Of a stretch of 5,607 nt of DNA, positions 1 to 5,607 are shown in pieces. The stretch spans positions 1 to 5,607 of the forward strand of contig WLWR01000121.1 of the NCBI GenBank assembly GCA_012103495.1. Reading direction: 5' to 3'. The stretch's first letter is position 1. Every line of letters starts with the position of its first letter. The DNA comes from Legionellales bacterium (GTDB lineage Bacteria; Pseudomonadota; Gammaproteobacteria; WLWR01). Under the pieces are notes generated by a model, which was not told the origin of the DNA, made no database searches, and saw nothing but the letters and a program-made list of their open reading frames with translations. Position numbers and translations under genes: made by a program.

Positions 1-282
1 GGATTGATTTGTTTTGGCTTGATGGAATTACTCGCTATCAATGATTCTCTTAGATTGACCAGCCATTATGATGAATTGTTTGGTGCTTTGGCGGTGGGCA
101 TGAGTATTTTTATCATGGTTATTTTCAATGTTGAACATCCACCAGCGACGGCTTTGGCATTGGCACTGATCATTAACAGTTGGACGGTTTATAGTCTGGT
201 AGTGACGATGTTGGCCATTATTATGATTTTGTTTGCTCGATATATGCTGCGTCATTATTTGGTGGATTTGGTGCGACGCTAG
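1..282 (+). CDS. HPP-family integral membrane protein, C-terminal part
   Basis: The reading frame is already open at base 1 and ends at TAG (280-282), so about 93 C-terminal residues are present and the N-terminus lies outside the window. The defining HPP motif is visible as NVEHPPATALALAL (roughly bases 127-168). Hydrophobic segments flank it: GALAVGMSIFIMVIF before it, then a long stretch from about ALALALIINSW to MLAIIMILFARYML. The chain ends in a short basic tail (LVDLVRR), as expected for a cytoplasmic end. HPP proteins (Pfam HPP family) are small multi-pass inner-membrane proteins; a few cyanobacterial members are linked to nitrite uptake, but most have no assigned substrate. No CBS domain follows the membrane part here. 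The DUF692 gene begins 13 bases after the stop, so the two are probably co-transcribed. Family assignment is fairly secure; function is unknown. Confidence 0.8.
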   Translation, partial: GLICFGLMELLAINDSLRLTSHYDELFGALAVGMSIFIMVIFNVEHPPATALALALIINSWTVYSLVVTMLAIIMILFARYMLRHYLVDLVRR

Positions 283-286
283 GAGA
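281..286 (+). promoter_or_regulatory. Shine-Dalgarno site of the DUF692 gene
   Basis: AGGAGA overlaps the TAG stop of the HPP gene and lies 9 bases before the ATG at 296. It decides the start of the DUF692 gene, because the same frame is open further upstream (from 233) but has no ribosome site there and would overlap the HPP gene. The overlap suggests translational coupling of the two genes. Confidence 0.7.
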
Positions 287-295
287 AAAAGAGGG

Positions 296-1126
296 ATGGA
301 TTATTTAGGGTTTGGGGTGGGGTTACGTGCACCGCATTATTCTTATATTTTGCAGCATTGGCCGACAATGGATTGGTTTGAAATTTTATCGGAAAATTAT
401 TTGATCAAAGGTGGTCATGCGTTGTATGCACTGGATCAAATAAAAGAACGTTATCCTTTGGTGATGCACGGAGTATCATTGTCGATTGGCAGTGCCGATT
501 CTTTGGACATGGATTATTTAGCACAATTAAAACAGTTGGCACAACGGGTTCAGCCTCATTGGATTTCAGATCATTTATGTTGGACTGGGGTGCAAGGACA
601 CGCATCTCATGATTTGTTACCACTGCCATTTACTCAAGAAGCACTCGATCATGTGGTGAATCGGGTTCAACAAGTACAAGCGTATTTAGACCGTCAAATT
701 GTATTGGAAAATGTGTCCACTTATCTTGAATTTAGCCAGGCACAAATGTCTGAATGGGAATTTTTAACCCAGGTGGCTTGTCGTGCCGATTGCCGAATTT
801 TATTGGACATTAACAATGTGTATGTGAATGCGTTCAACCATGGGTTTGATGCCGAACAATATTTAGCGGCTATTCCAGTGGATCGGGTGCAGCAATTTCA
901 TTTGGCTGGACATTTAAATCAACACACCCACATTATCGATACTCACAATCAAACTGTGATTGAACCGGTGTGGGATTTGTATCGATTGGCAGTGCAGCGA
1001 TTCGGACGTGTTTCTACATTAATTGAATGGGATGCTGAGATCCCTGAATGGGACATTTTATCTGCGCAAGCCAAAAAAGCGCAAGTCATTGCCGAACGAG
1101 TTTGGGCTAACCTCGATCAACATTAA
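296..1126 (+). CDS. DUF692 family (MbnB/TglH/BufB-like) metalloenzyme
   Basis: This complete 276-residue protein is of the usual size for DUF692. Almost every family landmark is visible: an opening GFGVGLRAPHY, WFEILSENY (residues 27-35), MHGVSLSIGS (57-66), SDHLCW (91-96), LENVSTYLEF (137-146), LLDINNVYVNAFNHG (169-183), FHLAGH (201-206), DTH (215-217) and IEWD (243-246). The conserved His, Glu, Asp and Asn residues are those that build the iron site of this TIM-barrel family, so the enzyme looks active. Characterised relatives use iron and oxygen to remodel cysteines in ribosomally made peptides: MbnB in methanobactin, TglH in 3-thiaglutamate, and BufB/HvfB in bufferins. They normally work with a partner (MbnC, TglI or a DUF2063 protein) and a nearby precursor peptide. 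Neither is visible here; the neighbours are an HPP membrane protein and fliA. The family call is firm; the substrate is unknown. Confidence 0.92.
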   Translation: MDYLGFGVGLRAPHYSYILQHWPTMDWFEILSENYLIKGGHALYALDQIKERYPLVMHGVSLSIGSADSLDMDYLAQLKQLAQRVQPHWISDHLCWTGVQGHASHDLLPLPFTQEALDHVVNRVQQVQAYLDRQIVLENVSTYLEFSQAQMSEWEFLTQVACRADCRILLDINNVYVNAFNHGFDAEQYLAAIPVDRVQQFHLAGHLNQHTHIIDTHNQTVIEPVWDLYRLAVQRFGRVSTLIEWDAEIPEWDILSAQAKKAQVIAERVWANLDQH

Positions 1127-1184
1127 TCAGCATCAGCGTTGGTCTATGCTTTAAGGTAAAAGCAACCATCAATGGAAATGATTA

Positions 1185-1865
1185 ATGAAACAGCGCGTGC
1201 CTTCTTGTCACTGGCAATCGATCAATCCTTATCAATCGTTGGTCCACCGTTTAGCACGACAATTAATTCGCAAGTTACCCAGTCACATTGCGTTGGATGA
1301 TTTAATCCAAGCTGGTATGATCGGTCTGTTGGAAGCTTTGCAACATTTTCAATGTGATCGCGGCGCGCGGTTTACCACTTACGCTACCATCCGCATTCGT
1401 GGCGCAATGTTAGATGAAGTGCGTCGACAAGATTGGTTTCCACGATCAATTCATCAAAAATCACATCAAGTGGAGCAAGTTATTAAACAGTTAAGTCAGT
1501 GTAACGGTTGTTTACCACGTCAATCCGAAGTGGCTGCGGCATTGAATTTATCGATGGATGATTATCAGCATTTGTTGCAGGATTTACATTACCATCAATT
1601 GTTCAGTTTGGATGAGTTTTCTCAAGGGTACGATTTACCAACTAGTGGTTATCAAGATCCTTGTTGGCAAGCACAAATGGAGGATGGTTTTGCTTGGTTA
1701 AACCACTTGTTGACACAGCTACCCATGCAGCAGCGACAAGTCATGATTGCCTATTATGTACAGCATTTAAATTTGAAACAAATTGGTGTTATGCTCGGGG
1801 TTACCGAATCACGCGTGTCGCAAATTCGCAGCCAAGCGATGTTACAGTTACAGAGGCAGATATGA
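1185..1865 (+). CDS. fliA: RNA polymerase sigma factor FliA (sigma-28)
   Basis: The 226-residue protein is slightly shorter than the roughly 240 residues usual for FliA. Region 2 is diagnostic: DDLIQAGMIGLLEAL (38-52), GARFTTYATIRIRGAMLDE (60-78) and QDWFPRS (82-88), the last being the FliA-type region 2.4/3 border. A region 3 stretch follows (about 90-150). The C-terminal region 4 helix-turn-helix is at about 190-220 (LNLKQIGVMLGVTESRVSQI). FliA directs core polymerase to late flagellar, chemotaxis and motor genes and is held back by anti-sigma FlgM until the hook is complete. The ATG is preceded by a weak GGAA at 1174-1177. The 58 bases before it (1127-1184) show no clear terminator or promoter. 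The position is unusual: fliA normally follows flhF and an flhG/fleN gene, whereas here it sits between a DUF692 enzyme and an acyl-CoA dehydrogenase. Identity is secure. Confidence 0.93.
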   Translation: MKQRVPSCHWQSINPYQSLVHRLARQLIRKLPSHIALDDLIQAGMIGLLEALQHFQCDRGARFTTYATIRIRGAMLDEVRRQDWFPRSIHQKSHQVEQVIKQLSQCNGCLPRQSEVAAALNLSMDDYQHLLQDLHYHQLFSLDEFSQGYDLPTSGYQDPCWQAQMEDGFAWLNHLLTQLPMQQRQVMIAYYVQHLNLKQIGVMLGVTESRVSQIRSQAMLQLQRQI

Positions 1866-1875
1866 AGAGATTGAA

Positions 1876-3030
1876 ATGTTTGATTTGATGCACTTTGAAG
1901 CCCAATTGACGACTGAAGAAATTTTAATTCAAAATACGGTCGCCGCGTTTGTGCAGGATCAAGTGATGCCGGTGATCACCTCGGCGTTTGAACAAGCGCA
2001 ATTTCCCCAACAATGGATTGCAAAATTGGCCGAGTTAGGGTTGCTGGGAATGACGTTGCCAACTGCATACGGTGGCAGCGATGCGGGTGCGGTCAGTTAC
2101 GGTTTGGTTTGCCAAGAGTTGGAGCGAGGTGATAGTGGGTTGCGCAGTTTTGTTTCGGTACAAAGTTGCTTGTGTATGTATCCAATTGTGGCATTTGGCA
2201 GTGAACAACAAAAACAAACTTGGTTACCTAAATTGGCTCAAGCACAATGCATTGGTTGTTTTGGCTTAACGGAAGCGGATGCTGGTTCGGATCCCGCCAG
2301 TATGCGTACCCATGCGCAACCGGTAAGCGATGGTTGGATATTAAATGGTAGTAAAACTTGGATCACCAACGCTCCCTTGGCAGACATTGCCATTGTTTGG
2401 GCAAAAACATCACAGGGCATTCGTGGCTTTATTGTCGAGTTAACTCAACCTGGGGTAACGGTGAATGAAATTCATCACAAATTATCAATGCGAGCTTCTA
2501 GTACTGGTGAGTTAACTTTTAACGATTGTTGGGTACCGGCAGAGAGTTTATTGCCAGGCAGTGATATTGGCTTGGTTGCTGCGCTTAAATGTTTAACCCA
2601 AGCGCGTTTTGGTATTGCCTGGGGTGCGATGGGGGCGGCGCGTGCTTGTTTTGAAATTGCCAGAGAGTATGCGTTAACCCGTACCCAATTTGGTCGTCCC
2701 ATTGCCGCCACGCAATTGATTCAACAAGATTTGGTGACCATGTACACGGAACTTAGCAAAGCACAATGGTTGAATTTACAGTTGGCACGGCTAAAAGATC
2801 AAAATCAATTGGATCCAGTTGCCGTTTCAATGGCTAAGCGCAATGCTTGTCAGCAGGCGTTAATGATTGCTCGTCGCGCTCGTCATATTTTGGGCGGTAA
2901 TGGCATTAGTTTGGAATATCATGTGATTCGTCATTTGGCGAATTTGGAAACCGTATACACTTACGAAGGAACTGATAATATCCATACCTTGATTGTCGGA
3001 AAATATTTAACTAACTTCGCCGCGTTTTAA
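1876..3030 (+). CDS. gcdH: Acyl-CoA dehydrogenase, probably glutaryl-CoA dehydrogenase
   Basis: This complete 384-residue flavoprotein would oxidise and decarboxylate glutaryl-CoA to crotonyl-CoA, passing electrons through FAD to ETF, in lysine/tryptophan breakdown. Visible blocks match this subgroup: LERGDSGLRSFVSVQS (82-97, with the Arg expected to bind the glutaryl carboxylate), CFGLTEADAGSDPASM, LNGSKTWITNAPLADI, ARFGIAWGAMGAA, TRTQFGRPIAATQLIQ and HILGGNGISLEYHVIRH. In VYTYEGTDNIH, Glu364 is the catalytic base. The length is close to the family norm of about 390. The ATG at 1876 is chosen because GAAGAGA (1864-1870) lies just upstream and because the frame's earlier ATG (1783) is buried in fliA; ATG 1888 is an alternative. 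It starts 10 bases after the fliA stop, so the two may be co-transcribed, although their jobs are unrelated. The subgroup call is strong but rests on motif reading alone. Confidence 0.9.
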   Translation: MFDLMHFEAQLTTEEILIQNTVAAFVQDQVMPVITSAFEQAQFPQQWIAKLAELGLLGMTLPTAYGGSDAGAVSYGLVCQELERGDSGLRSFVSVQSCLCMYPIVAFGSEQQKQTWLPKLAQAQCIGCFGLTEADAGSDPASMRTHAQPVSDGWILNGSKTWITNAPLADIAIVWAKTSQGIRGFIVELTQPGVTVNEIHHKLSMRASSTGELTFNDCWVPAESLLPGSDIGLVAALKCLTQARFGIAWGAMGAARACFEIAREYALTRTQFGRPIAATQLIQQDLVTMYTELSKAQWLNLQLARLKDQNQLDPVAVSMAKRNACQQALMIARRARHILGGNGISLEYHVIRHLANLETVYTYEGTDNIHTLIVGKYLTNFAAF

Positions 3031-3034
3031 AAAA

Positions 3035-4057
3035 TCATCCTTTGATCATTTGTTTGATGTCATCGATGCGCGCTGAAATTCTAGCCGTTGCTAATCGTTG
3101 ATCTTGCACCAAACTAAGGGCGTGTTCTAATTGGCGTAATGCATCGCGATGATACCCCAATAAGATCATCATTTCGGCGCGGGATGCATAAGCATCGGCA
3201 GTGCGTCCGGCGGCAGCTTGAGCGCGAGAAAGTAGTTGCCATAATTGAATGTCGGTGCGACGTTGATAACTTTCTTTTTGCAAAATCTTTCGTGCCAATT
3301 CAGGTTGTTGATTGCGCATCAAGGCTTGGGCGTAATGCAATAATAGTGGGTAATTGTTTGGATGTTTGACAAAAATAGGCTGTAACAAATCCACTGCTTT
3401 TTGCGAGGCATTTTGATCTAGGTATACCGATGCTAGGATTTGTTGGTAAATCAATTGTTGAGGATCTTGTTTGATCAAGGTTGTTAATAACTCAGTGGCT
3501 GTACGCCATTGTCTGTTGTGCAATGCCGCCAGTGCGGCTCCCAATTGATAGGCAGGGTTGCTCGGAAATTTTTTTAACTTTTCTTGATAATACGTTTGTA
3601 ATTTTTGATAGTCATCACTGGTCAGGGCGCGAATATACTCTTTGATGAGTGGGTATTCTTTGCTTTCACGGGTAGGTTGCGTGGCAAATTGTCGTGATCG
3701 TTGCTTTGCTTCGGCAATGCGTTCGTAATCCAACGGATGAGTACGTAAAATAGGTGGGATGTGATCAGTGTAATATAATCGTTCGCGTTGCTGTAGGCGA
3801 TCAAAAAAAGTCGCCATGCTGTCGGGGTTGAATTGCGCATGATATAGCATTTGAATGCCAATGCGATCAGCTTCAAATTCATGGTTGCGGGTGTAAGTGA
3901 TGGCGCTTTGGGCGAAACTGGTGGTGGTAGCGGCTAAGGCGCCACCGGCCAGGGCGGGATTGATGATCCCTAAGGCGATGGAGGCCAATACGCTGGCGAC
4001 CATTGGTACGGTTTGTTTTTGTTGTCGTTGTAGACTGCGTAAAATATGTTTTTGTGT
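3035..4057 (-). pseudogene. BepA/YfgC-like M48 metalloprotease with TPRs, N-terminus lost at a junction
   Basis: About 340 C-terminal residues remain of a protein that is normally near 480. BepA-type proteins are periplasmic zinc proteases and chaperones that help assemble, or degrade, outer-membrane proteins such as LptD. Recognisable parts, in protein order, are TQKHILRSLQRQQ, the hydrophobic SVLASIALGIINPALAGGAL, NHEFEADRIG (the first Glu of EFEAD, at 3878-3880, is the expected third zinc ligand), ILRTHPLDYERIAEA, and a C-terminal TPR domain of about four or five repeats (for example NRQWRTATELLTTLIKQDP and ALRQLEHAL). In relatives, HE-x-x-H-V-T-Q-x-H precedes the first part; here TQKH is preceded by the unrelated residues RRDIQ. 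The HExxH motif, signal peptide and roughly 140 residues are therefore missing. The frame runs on to about 4294 but only by chance. The gene converges on gcdH with 4 bases between the stop codons. It was probably intact in its source genome. Confidence 0.85.
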
Positions 4058-4066
4058 TTGTATGTC
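4049..4066. other. Sequence junction 1: bacterial block to GC-rich block
   Basis: Minus-strand codons up to 4055-4057 (Thr of TQKH) fit the M48 family. From 4058 onward the predicted residues (Gln, Ile, Asp, Arg, Arg) no longer fit the obligatory HExxH region, and base composition and coding texture change. The exact breakpoint is uncertain by several bases. No insertion-sequence ends, target duplication or att-like repeat is visible here. Confidence 0.7.
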
Positions 4067-4304
4067 GCGGCGGAGGATAAAAGAGGCGGAGTACACGGAG
4101 ATATTGAGCATACCTAGCCATGTCGGAAACCCGCATTCCCCATACATTCTAGGCCATACTGGACACCAAGCCACAAAATCCCCCCTTCCCCCTTCATTCT
4201 GGCGCCAGAGGTACACGGTCACTTTGGATGGATCAAGATCAAGTAGGAGCGGCCTTACACCTGGTACACCCAACGCCGACAGAAAAACAACGACTTACAA
4301 CGAA

Positions 4305-4336
4305 CAAGATCTAAAGATCTAAAGATCTAAAGATCT
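4305..4336. repeat. Tandem repeat, four 8-bp units (AAAGATCT)
   Basis: Four consecutive 8-base units run without interruption; only the first base of the first unit differs (C instead of A). Each unit contains the palindrome AGATCT, so the array is also a series of identical dyads spaced 8 bases apart. It looks like a short microsatellite in non-coding DNA. Binding of a dimeric protein is conceivable, but nothing supports it. Confidence 0.9.
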
Positions 4337-4493
4337 ACAGCAACGGGATAGAGATTGATGAAGTAAAGCCAAGCCCTGTGCACTTTGATCGTGTCGCTGT
4401 CCGGCGATCCACGTGCCAGGTGACGTCGGGACGCCCGCGCAAGCTTCCACGCGGGGACATTGTTCTCCGAAGGTATGCGTGGAGGCGTATCAG

Positions 4494-4722
4494 TGCCGGG
4501 AGGACCGCAATTCGTGCCGAGACCCGGAGGGAAGGAACGGCAGGGAGCGGCTGACCCAACGGGTCCGGCACGAGACGCTGGAACGGAGCCGAGTGTTCGG
4601 GAGACTACTGCATGCGATGAGGAGTATACAGAGCACGATTCGTCCCAATGCCCCGATGAGTTCATCGACTCGGAGGACGAGGAAGACGAGCTCGATGACG
4701 CATCGAGTGCCTGCCGGTTGGG
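4494..4722 (+). other. Possible exon or relic of a second carotenoid-oxygenase-like gene, opposite strand
   Basis: Plus-strand frame 2 is open here (last in-frame stop before it at 4421-4423, next at 4724-4726) and encodes PQFVPRPGG at 4505-4531. The oxygenase on the minus strand has PIFVPRPGG. Over the 21 bases coding FVPRPGG (4511-4531 against 5083-5103) the two differ at four positions, all third codon positions. Extending left to 4493 gives 29 matches in 37 aligned bases with a 2-base gap. The frame continues into an acidic run, DEFIDSEDEEDELDD (4655-4699), then a splice-donor-like GTGAGG at 4723. CAG at 4491-4493 could be an acceptor. The motif WxLxxVYD expected after FVPRPGG is not found. 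This could be an exon with a long insert, a decayed paralogue or chance; I favour the first two weakly. Confidence 0.3.
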
Positions 4723-4730
4723 GTGAGGGT

Positions 4731-4742
4731 GGGGGGGGGGGG
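4731..4742. repeat. Homopolymer run of 12 G
   Basis: Twelve consecutive G on the plus strand follow GGGTGAGGGT, making a G-rich tract from about 4719 to 4742. Such runs are prone to length errors in sequencing and assembly, and the G-clusters could fold as a G-quadruplex. It interrupts every frame, so an indel here could separate parts of a reading frame on either side. Confidence 0.9.
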
Positions 4743-4851
4743 CAACGCACACCCGAGTGCCAACCAAGGCTCCCCACGACTCTGTACGCATCTGACTCGA
4801 CGCACCATGGATCTCTATCACCTCGACCGAAGAATCTATCTTTACGAACAC

Positions 4852-5466
4852 TTACACAACGCCGTTTCGGATGTCGTACTTCATTTCAAACGGAGATGCA
4901 TCCACGTCAGTCGGTCCCAGGTATGCGTCCGTCCAGCTACCGTGGAGCCCTGGCGGCATCGCAAAGGGGAGCTTGATGGTCGCCTCGACACCCATGCTTT
5001 TGGCGTCCAGGATCACCAGCTCGCTCCGATCCACCGCCGAGTCGTACACAATGCACAGTATCCACCCGTCGTCCTCGGCTTCGCCACCAGGTCTCGGGAC
5101 GAATATTGGCTCCTGGCACCACCGATCCTTGCCCGGGTTATAGACCTTCTGCTGCACCGTAACCTCGTCCACGAACGACAGTTTCGCCACAACCTGGGGA
5201 GGACCCCATAGCTTTTCCTCGTTCGCAGCACTCCCGTACACGTAGGAATGAATCCATTCCTTACCGACGACCGACGGGGCCACGCACGGAAAGTCGCAGG
5301 CGCGCTCCATAAGTTTGTGCTCCTGAACGCTCCCGGACGACAAATCGATCATCAATCTGATGTACGCCCCGCGACCTTTGTTGGACTCGTAATACCTCAC
5401 ATCCGTCGTCTCCATATTGGCCGAGAAATCAAAGCCATCCCGCATGCCACACGTATCCAGCACGAA
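4852..5466 (-). CDS. Carotenoid cleavage oxygenase (RPE65/CCD family), C-terminal fragment
   Basis: About 204 C-terminal residues of a family usually about 450-600 long, ending at TAA (4852-4854). These non-haem iron enzymes split carotenoids, apocarotenoids or stilbenes at a double bond; iron is held by four histidines on a seven-bladed propeller. Visible landmarks are FVLDTC at the fragment's start, YIRLMIDLSSGSV, ACDFPCV, EPIFVPRPGG (5083-5103 codes FVPRPGG), EAEDDGWILCIVYDSAVDRS, ELVILDAKSM and LPFAMPPGLHGSW. The His of that last motif (4942-4944) is the expected fourth iron ligand; the other three would be upstream and are missing. A tail of about 25 residues follows the GLHGSW motif, longer than in many bacterial members. 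Cleavage site and substrate cannot be judged. The 5' part is replaced by vgrG sequence at about 5447-5467. GC-rich third positions and the gene-poor flank suggest a eukaryotic source; a GC-rich bacterium is not excluded. Confidence 0.85.
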   Translation of the reverse strand, partial: FVLDTCGMRDGFDFSANMETTDVRYYESNKGRGAYIRLMIDLSSGSVQEHKLMERACDFPCVAPSVVGKEWIHSYVYGSAANEEKLWGPPQVVAKLSFVDEVTVQQKVYNPGKDRWCQEPIFVPRPGGEAEDDGWILCIVYDSAVDRSELVILDAKSMGVEATIKLPFAMPPGLHGSWTDAYLGPTDVDASPFEMKYDIRNGVV

Positions 5467-5467
5467 C
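5447..5467. other. Sequence junction 2: carotenoid oxygenase to vgrG, with shared bases
   Basis: On the minus strand these about 20 bases read as SSCWIRV in the VgrG frame and as FVLDTC in the oxygenase frame. Both are what the respective families expect. The exact breakpoint is therefore hidden inside a stretch of microhomology, and the frame differs across it, so no functional fusion results. This is typical of template switching or a chimeric join rather than of gene fusion. Confidence 0.7.
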
Positions 5468-5606
5468 TGTCGGCGTCGCGTTTTCCGTGACGATCCCAAT
5501 GGAACTGTACTTTCACGCGACCGTATTGATCGGTGTAGATTTCCTCGCCATCCGGTCCCACGACCACCGCGGTTTGCGTGCCGGCAAGAATCGGTTTCGG
5601 CGTTGT
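5448..5606 (-). CDS. vgrG: Type VI secretion spike protein VgrG, internal fragment
   Basis: Fifty-three codons with no start or stop in the window are read from the right edge. The translation begins TTPKPILAGTQTAVVVGP, followed by GEEIYTDQYGRVKVQFHWDR and then DADSSCWIRV. This is the gp5-like OB-fold region of VgrG, one of the most recognisable stretches of the family. VgrG trimers form the tip of the type VI secretion needle, capped by a PAAR protein, and carry effectors into target cells. After WIRV the sequence departs from the family (CGMALIS instead of the usual Q-x-WAG-like continuation), marking the junction. Its GC content (36 of 60 in 5521-5580) is well above that of the left bacterial block, so it probably comes from a different bacterium. 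Confidence 0.9.
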
Positions 5607-5607
5607 C

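Larger units (their letters stand above)
4058..4851. other. Gene-poor GC-rich stretch, probably eukaryotic non-coding or broken coding DNA
   Basis: I recognise no complete gene in these roughly 790 bases. From 4058 to 4304 the sequence has pyrimidine- and purine-rich patches (C-rich around 4169-4195) and no family-like open frame. It then holds the AAAGATCT tandem array, a stretch resembling carotenoid oxygenase on the plus strand, an acidic GAN-rich stretch (4655-4699) and a 12-G run. Long open frames on both strands between 4327 and 4976 are expected at about 65 percent GC. Their translations are low-complexity (serine-, arginine- or glycine-rich) and look like shadows. The block lies on the 3' side of the oxygenase gene, so a 3' flank or intergenic role is plausible. 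The eukaryotic origin is inferred from texture and neighbours, not demonstrated. Confidence 0.5.

Noticed and set aside
1127..1184. Promoter for fliA
   Set aside because: A TATGCT at about 1145-1150 resembles a -10 box, but no convincing -35 element at the right spacing is seen.
3025..3060. Bidirectional terminator between gcdH and the M48 gene
   Set aside because: Only 4 bases separate the stops, and no clear GC-rich hairpin with a T-run is visible.
4058..4273. N-terminal 70 or so residues of the 412-residue minus-strand frame over the M48 gene
   Set aside because: It lacks the signal peptide and HExxH expected there, begins with a TTG, and lies across the composition change; it is a chance extension beyond the junction.
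4327..4851. Minus-strand open frame of 174 codons directly after, and in frame with, the oxygenase TAA stop
   Set aside because: It would need stop readthrough or a GTG start abutting the stop. Its translation is low-complexity (a run of serines, prolines) and matches no family I know; long open frames are common at this GC.
4413..4976. Plus-strand open frame of 187 codons
   Set aside because: It is Arg/Ser/Gly-rich with no recognisable motif, crosses the 12-G run and runs antisense into the oxygenase; treated as a shadow.
5467..5499. First 11 residues of the minus-strand frame that contains the oxygenase
   Set aside because: They are an out-of-frame reading of vgrG with a TTG start, not part of the oxygenase.
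1..5607. CRISPR array, tRNA, rRNA, insertion sequence or toxin-antitoxin pair
   Set aside because: No spaced repeats, cloverleaf, rRNA landmark, transposase or paired small genes were found on either strand.

Overview
The window is a mosaic of three blocks that do not look as if they belong to one genome. The left block (1 to about 4057) is compact, moderate-GC bacterial sequence (26 of 60 bases are G or C in 601-660). The middle block (about 4058 to 5466) is GC-rich, loosely coded and eukaryote-like in texture (40/60 in 4501-4560, 37/60 in 5041-5100). The right end (about 5448-5606) is a scrap of a bacterial type VI secretion gene (36/60 in 5521-5580). The gene set of the left block (FliA sigma factor, DUF692 enzyme, glutaryl-CoA dehydrogenase, BepA-like M48 protease with TPRs) fits a gammaproteobacterium; I cannot place it more precisely.

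Left block: four plus-strand genes follow one another: the C-terminal part of an HPP-family membrane protein, a DUF692 metalloenzyme whose Shine-Dalgarno overlaps the HPP stop codon, fliA (sigma-28), and an acyl-CoA dehydrogenase closest to glutaryl-CoA dehydrogenase. They may form one transcription unit but have no obvious shared function. A convergent minus-strand BepA/YfgC-type periplasmic protease with TPRs ends 4 bases after the dehydrogenase. It is cut just downstream of where its HExxH zinc motif should be.

Middle block: about 800 bases without a convincing complete gene hold an 8-bp palindromic tandem repeat, a 12-G run and a short stretch resembling a carotenoid-oxygenase motif on the plus strand. 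They are followed by the C-terminal third or so of a carotenoid cleavage oxygenase on the minus strand, including its last iron-ligand histidine.

Right end: 53 codons of VgrG read on the minus strand into the oxygenase and stop matching there in the wrong frame. Both block borders interrupt conserved proteins in mid-motif, and the VgrG/oxygenase border lies in a roughly 20-base stretch that fits both genes in different frames. The simplest explanation is a chimeric molecule or assembly (amplification, ligation or misassembly) from a mixed sample, not a new biological system. Real horizontal transfer is possible, but the sequence alone does not support it.
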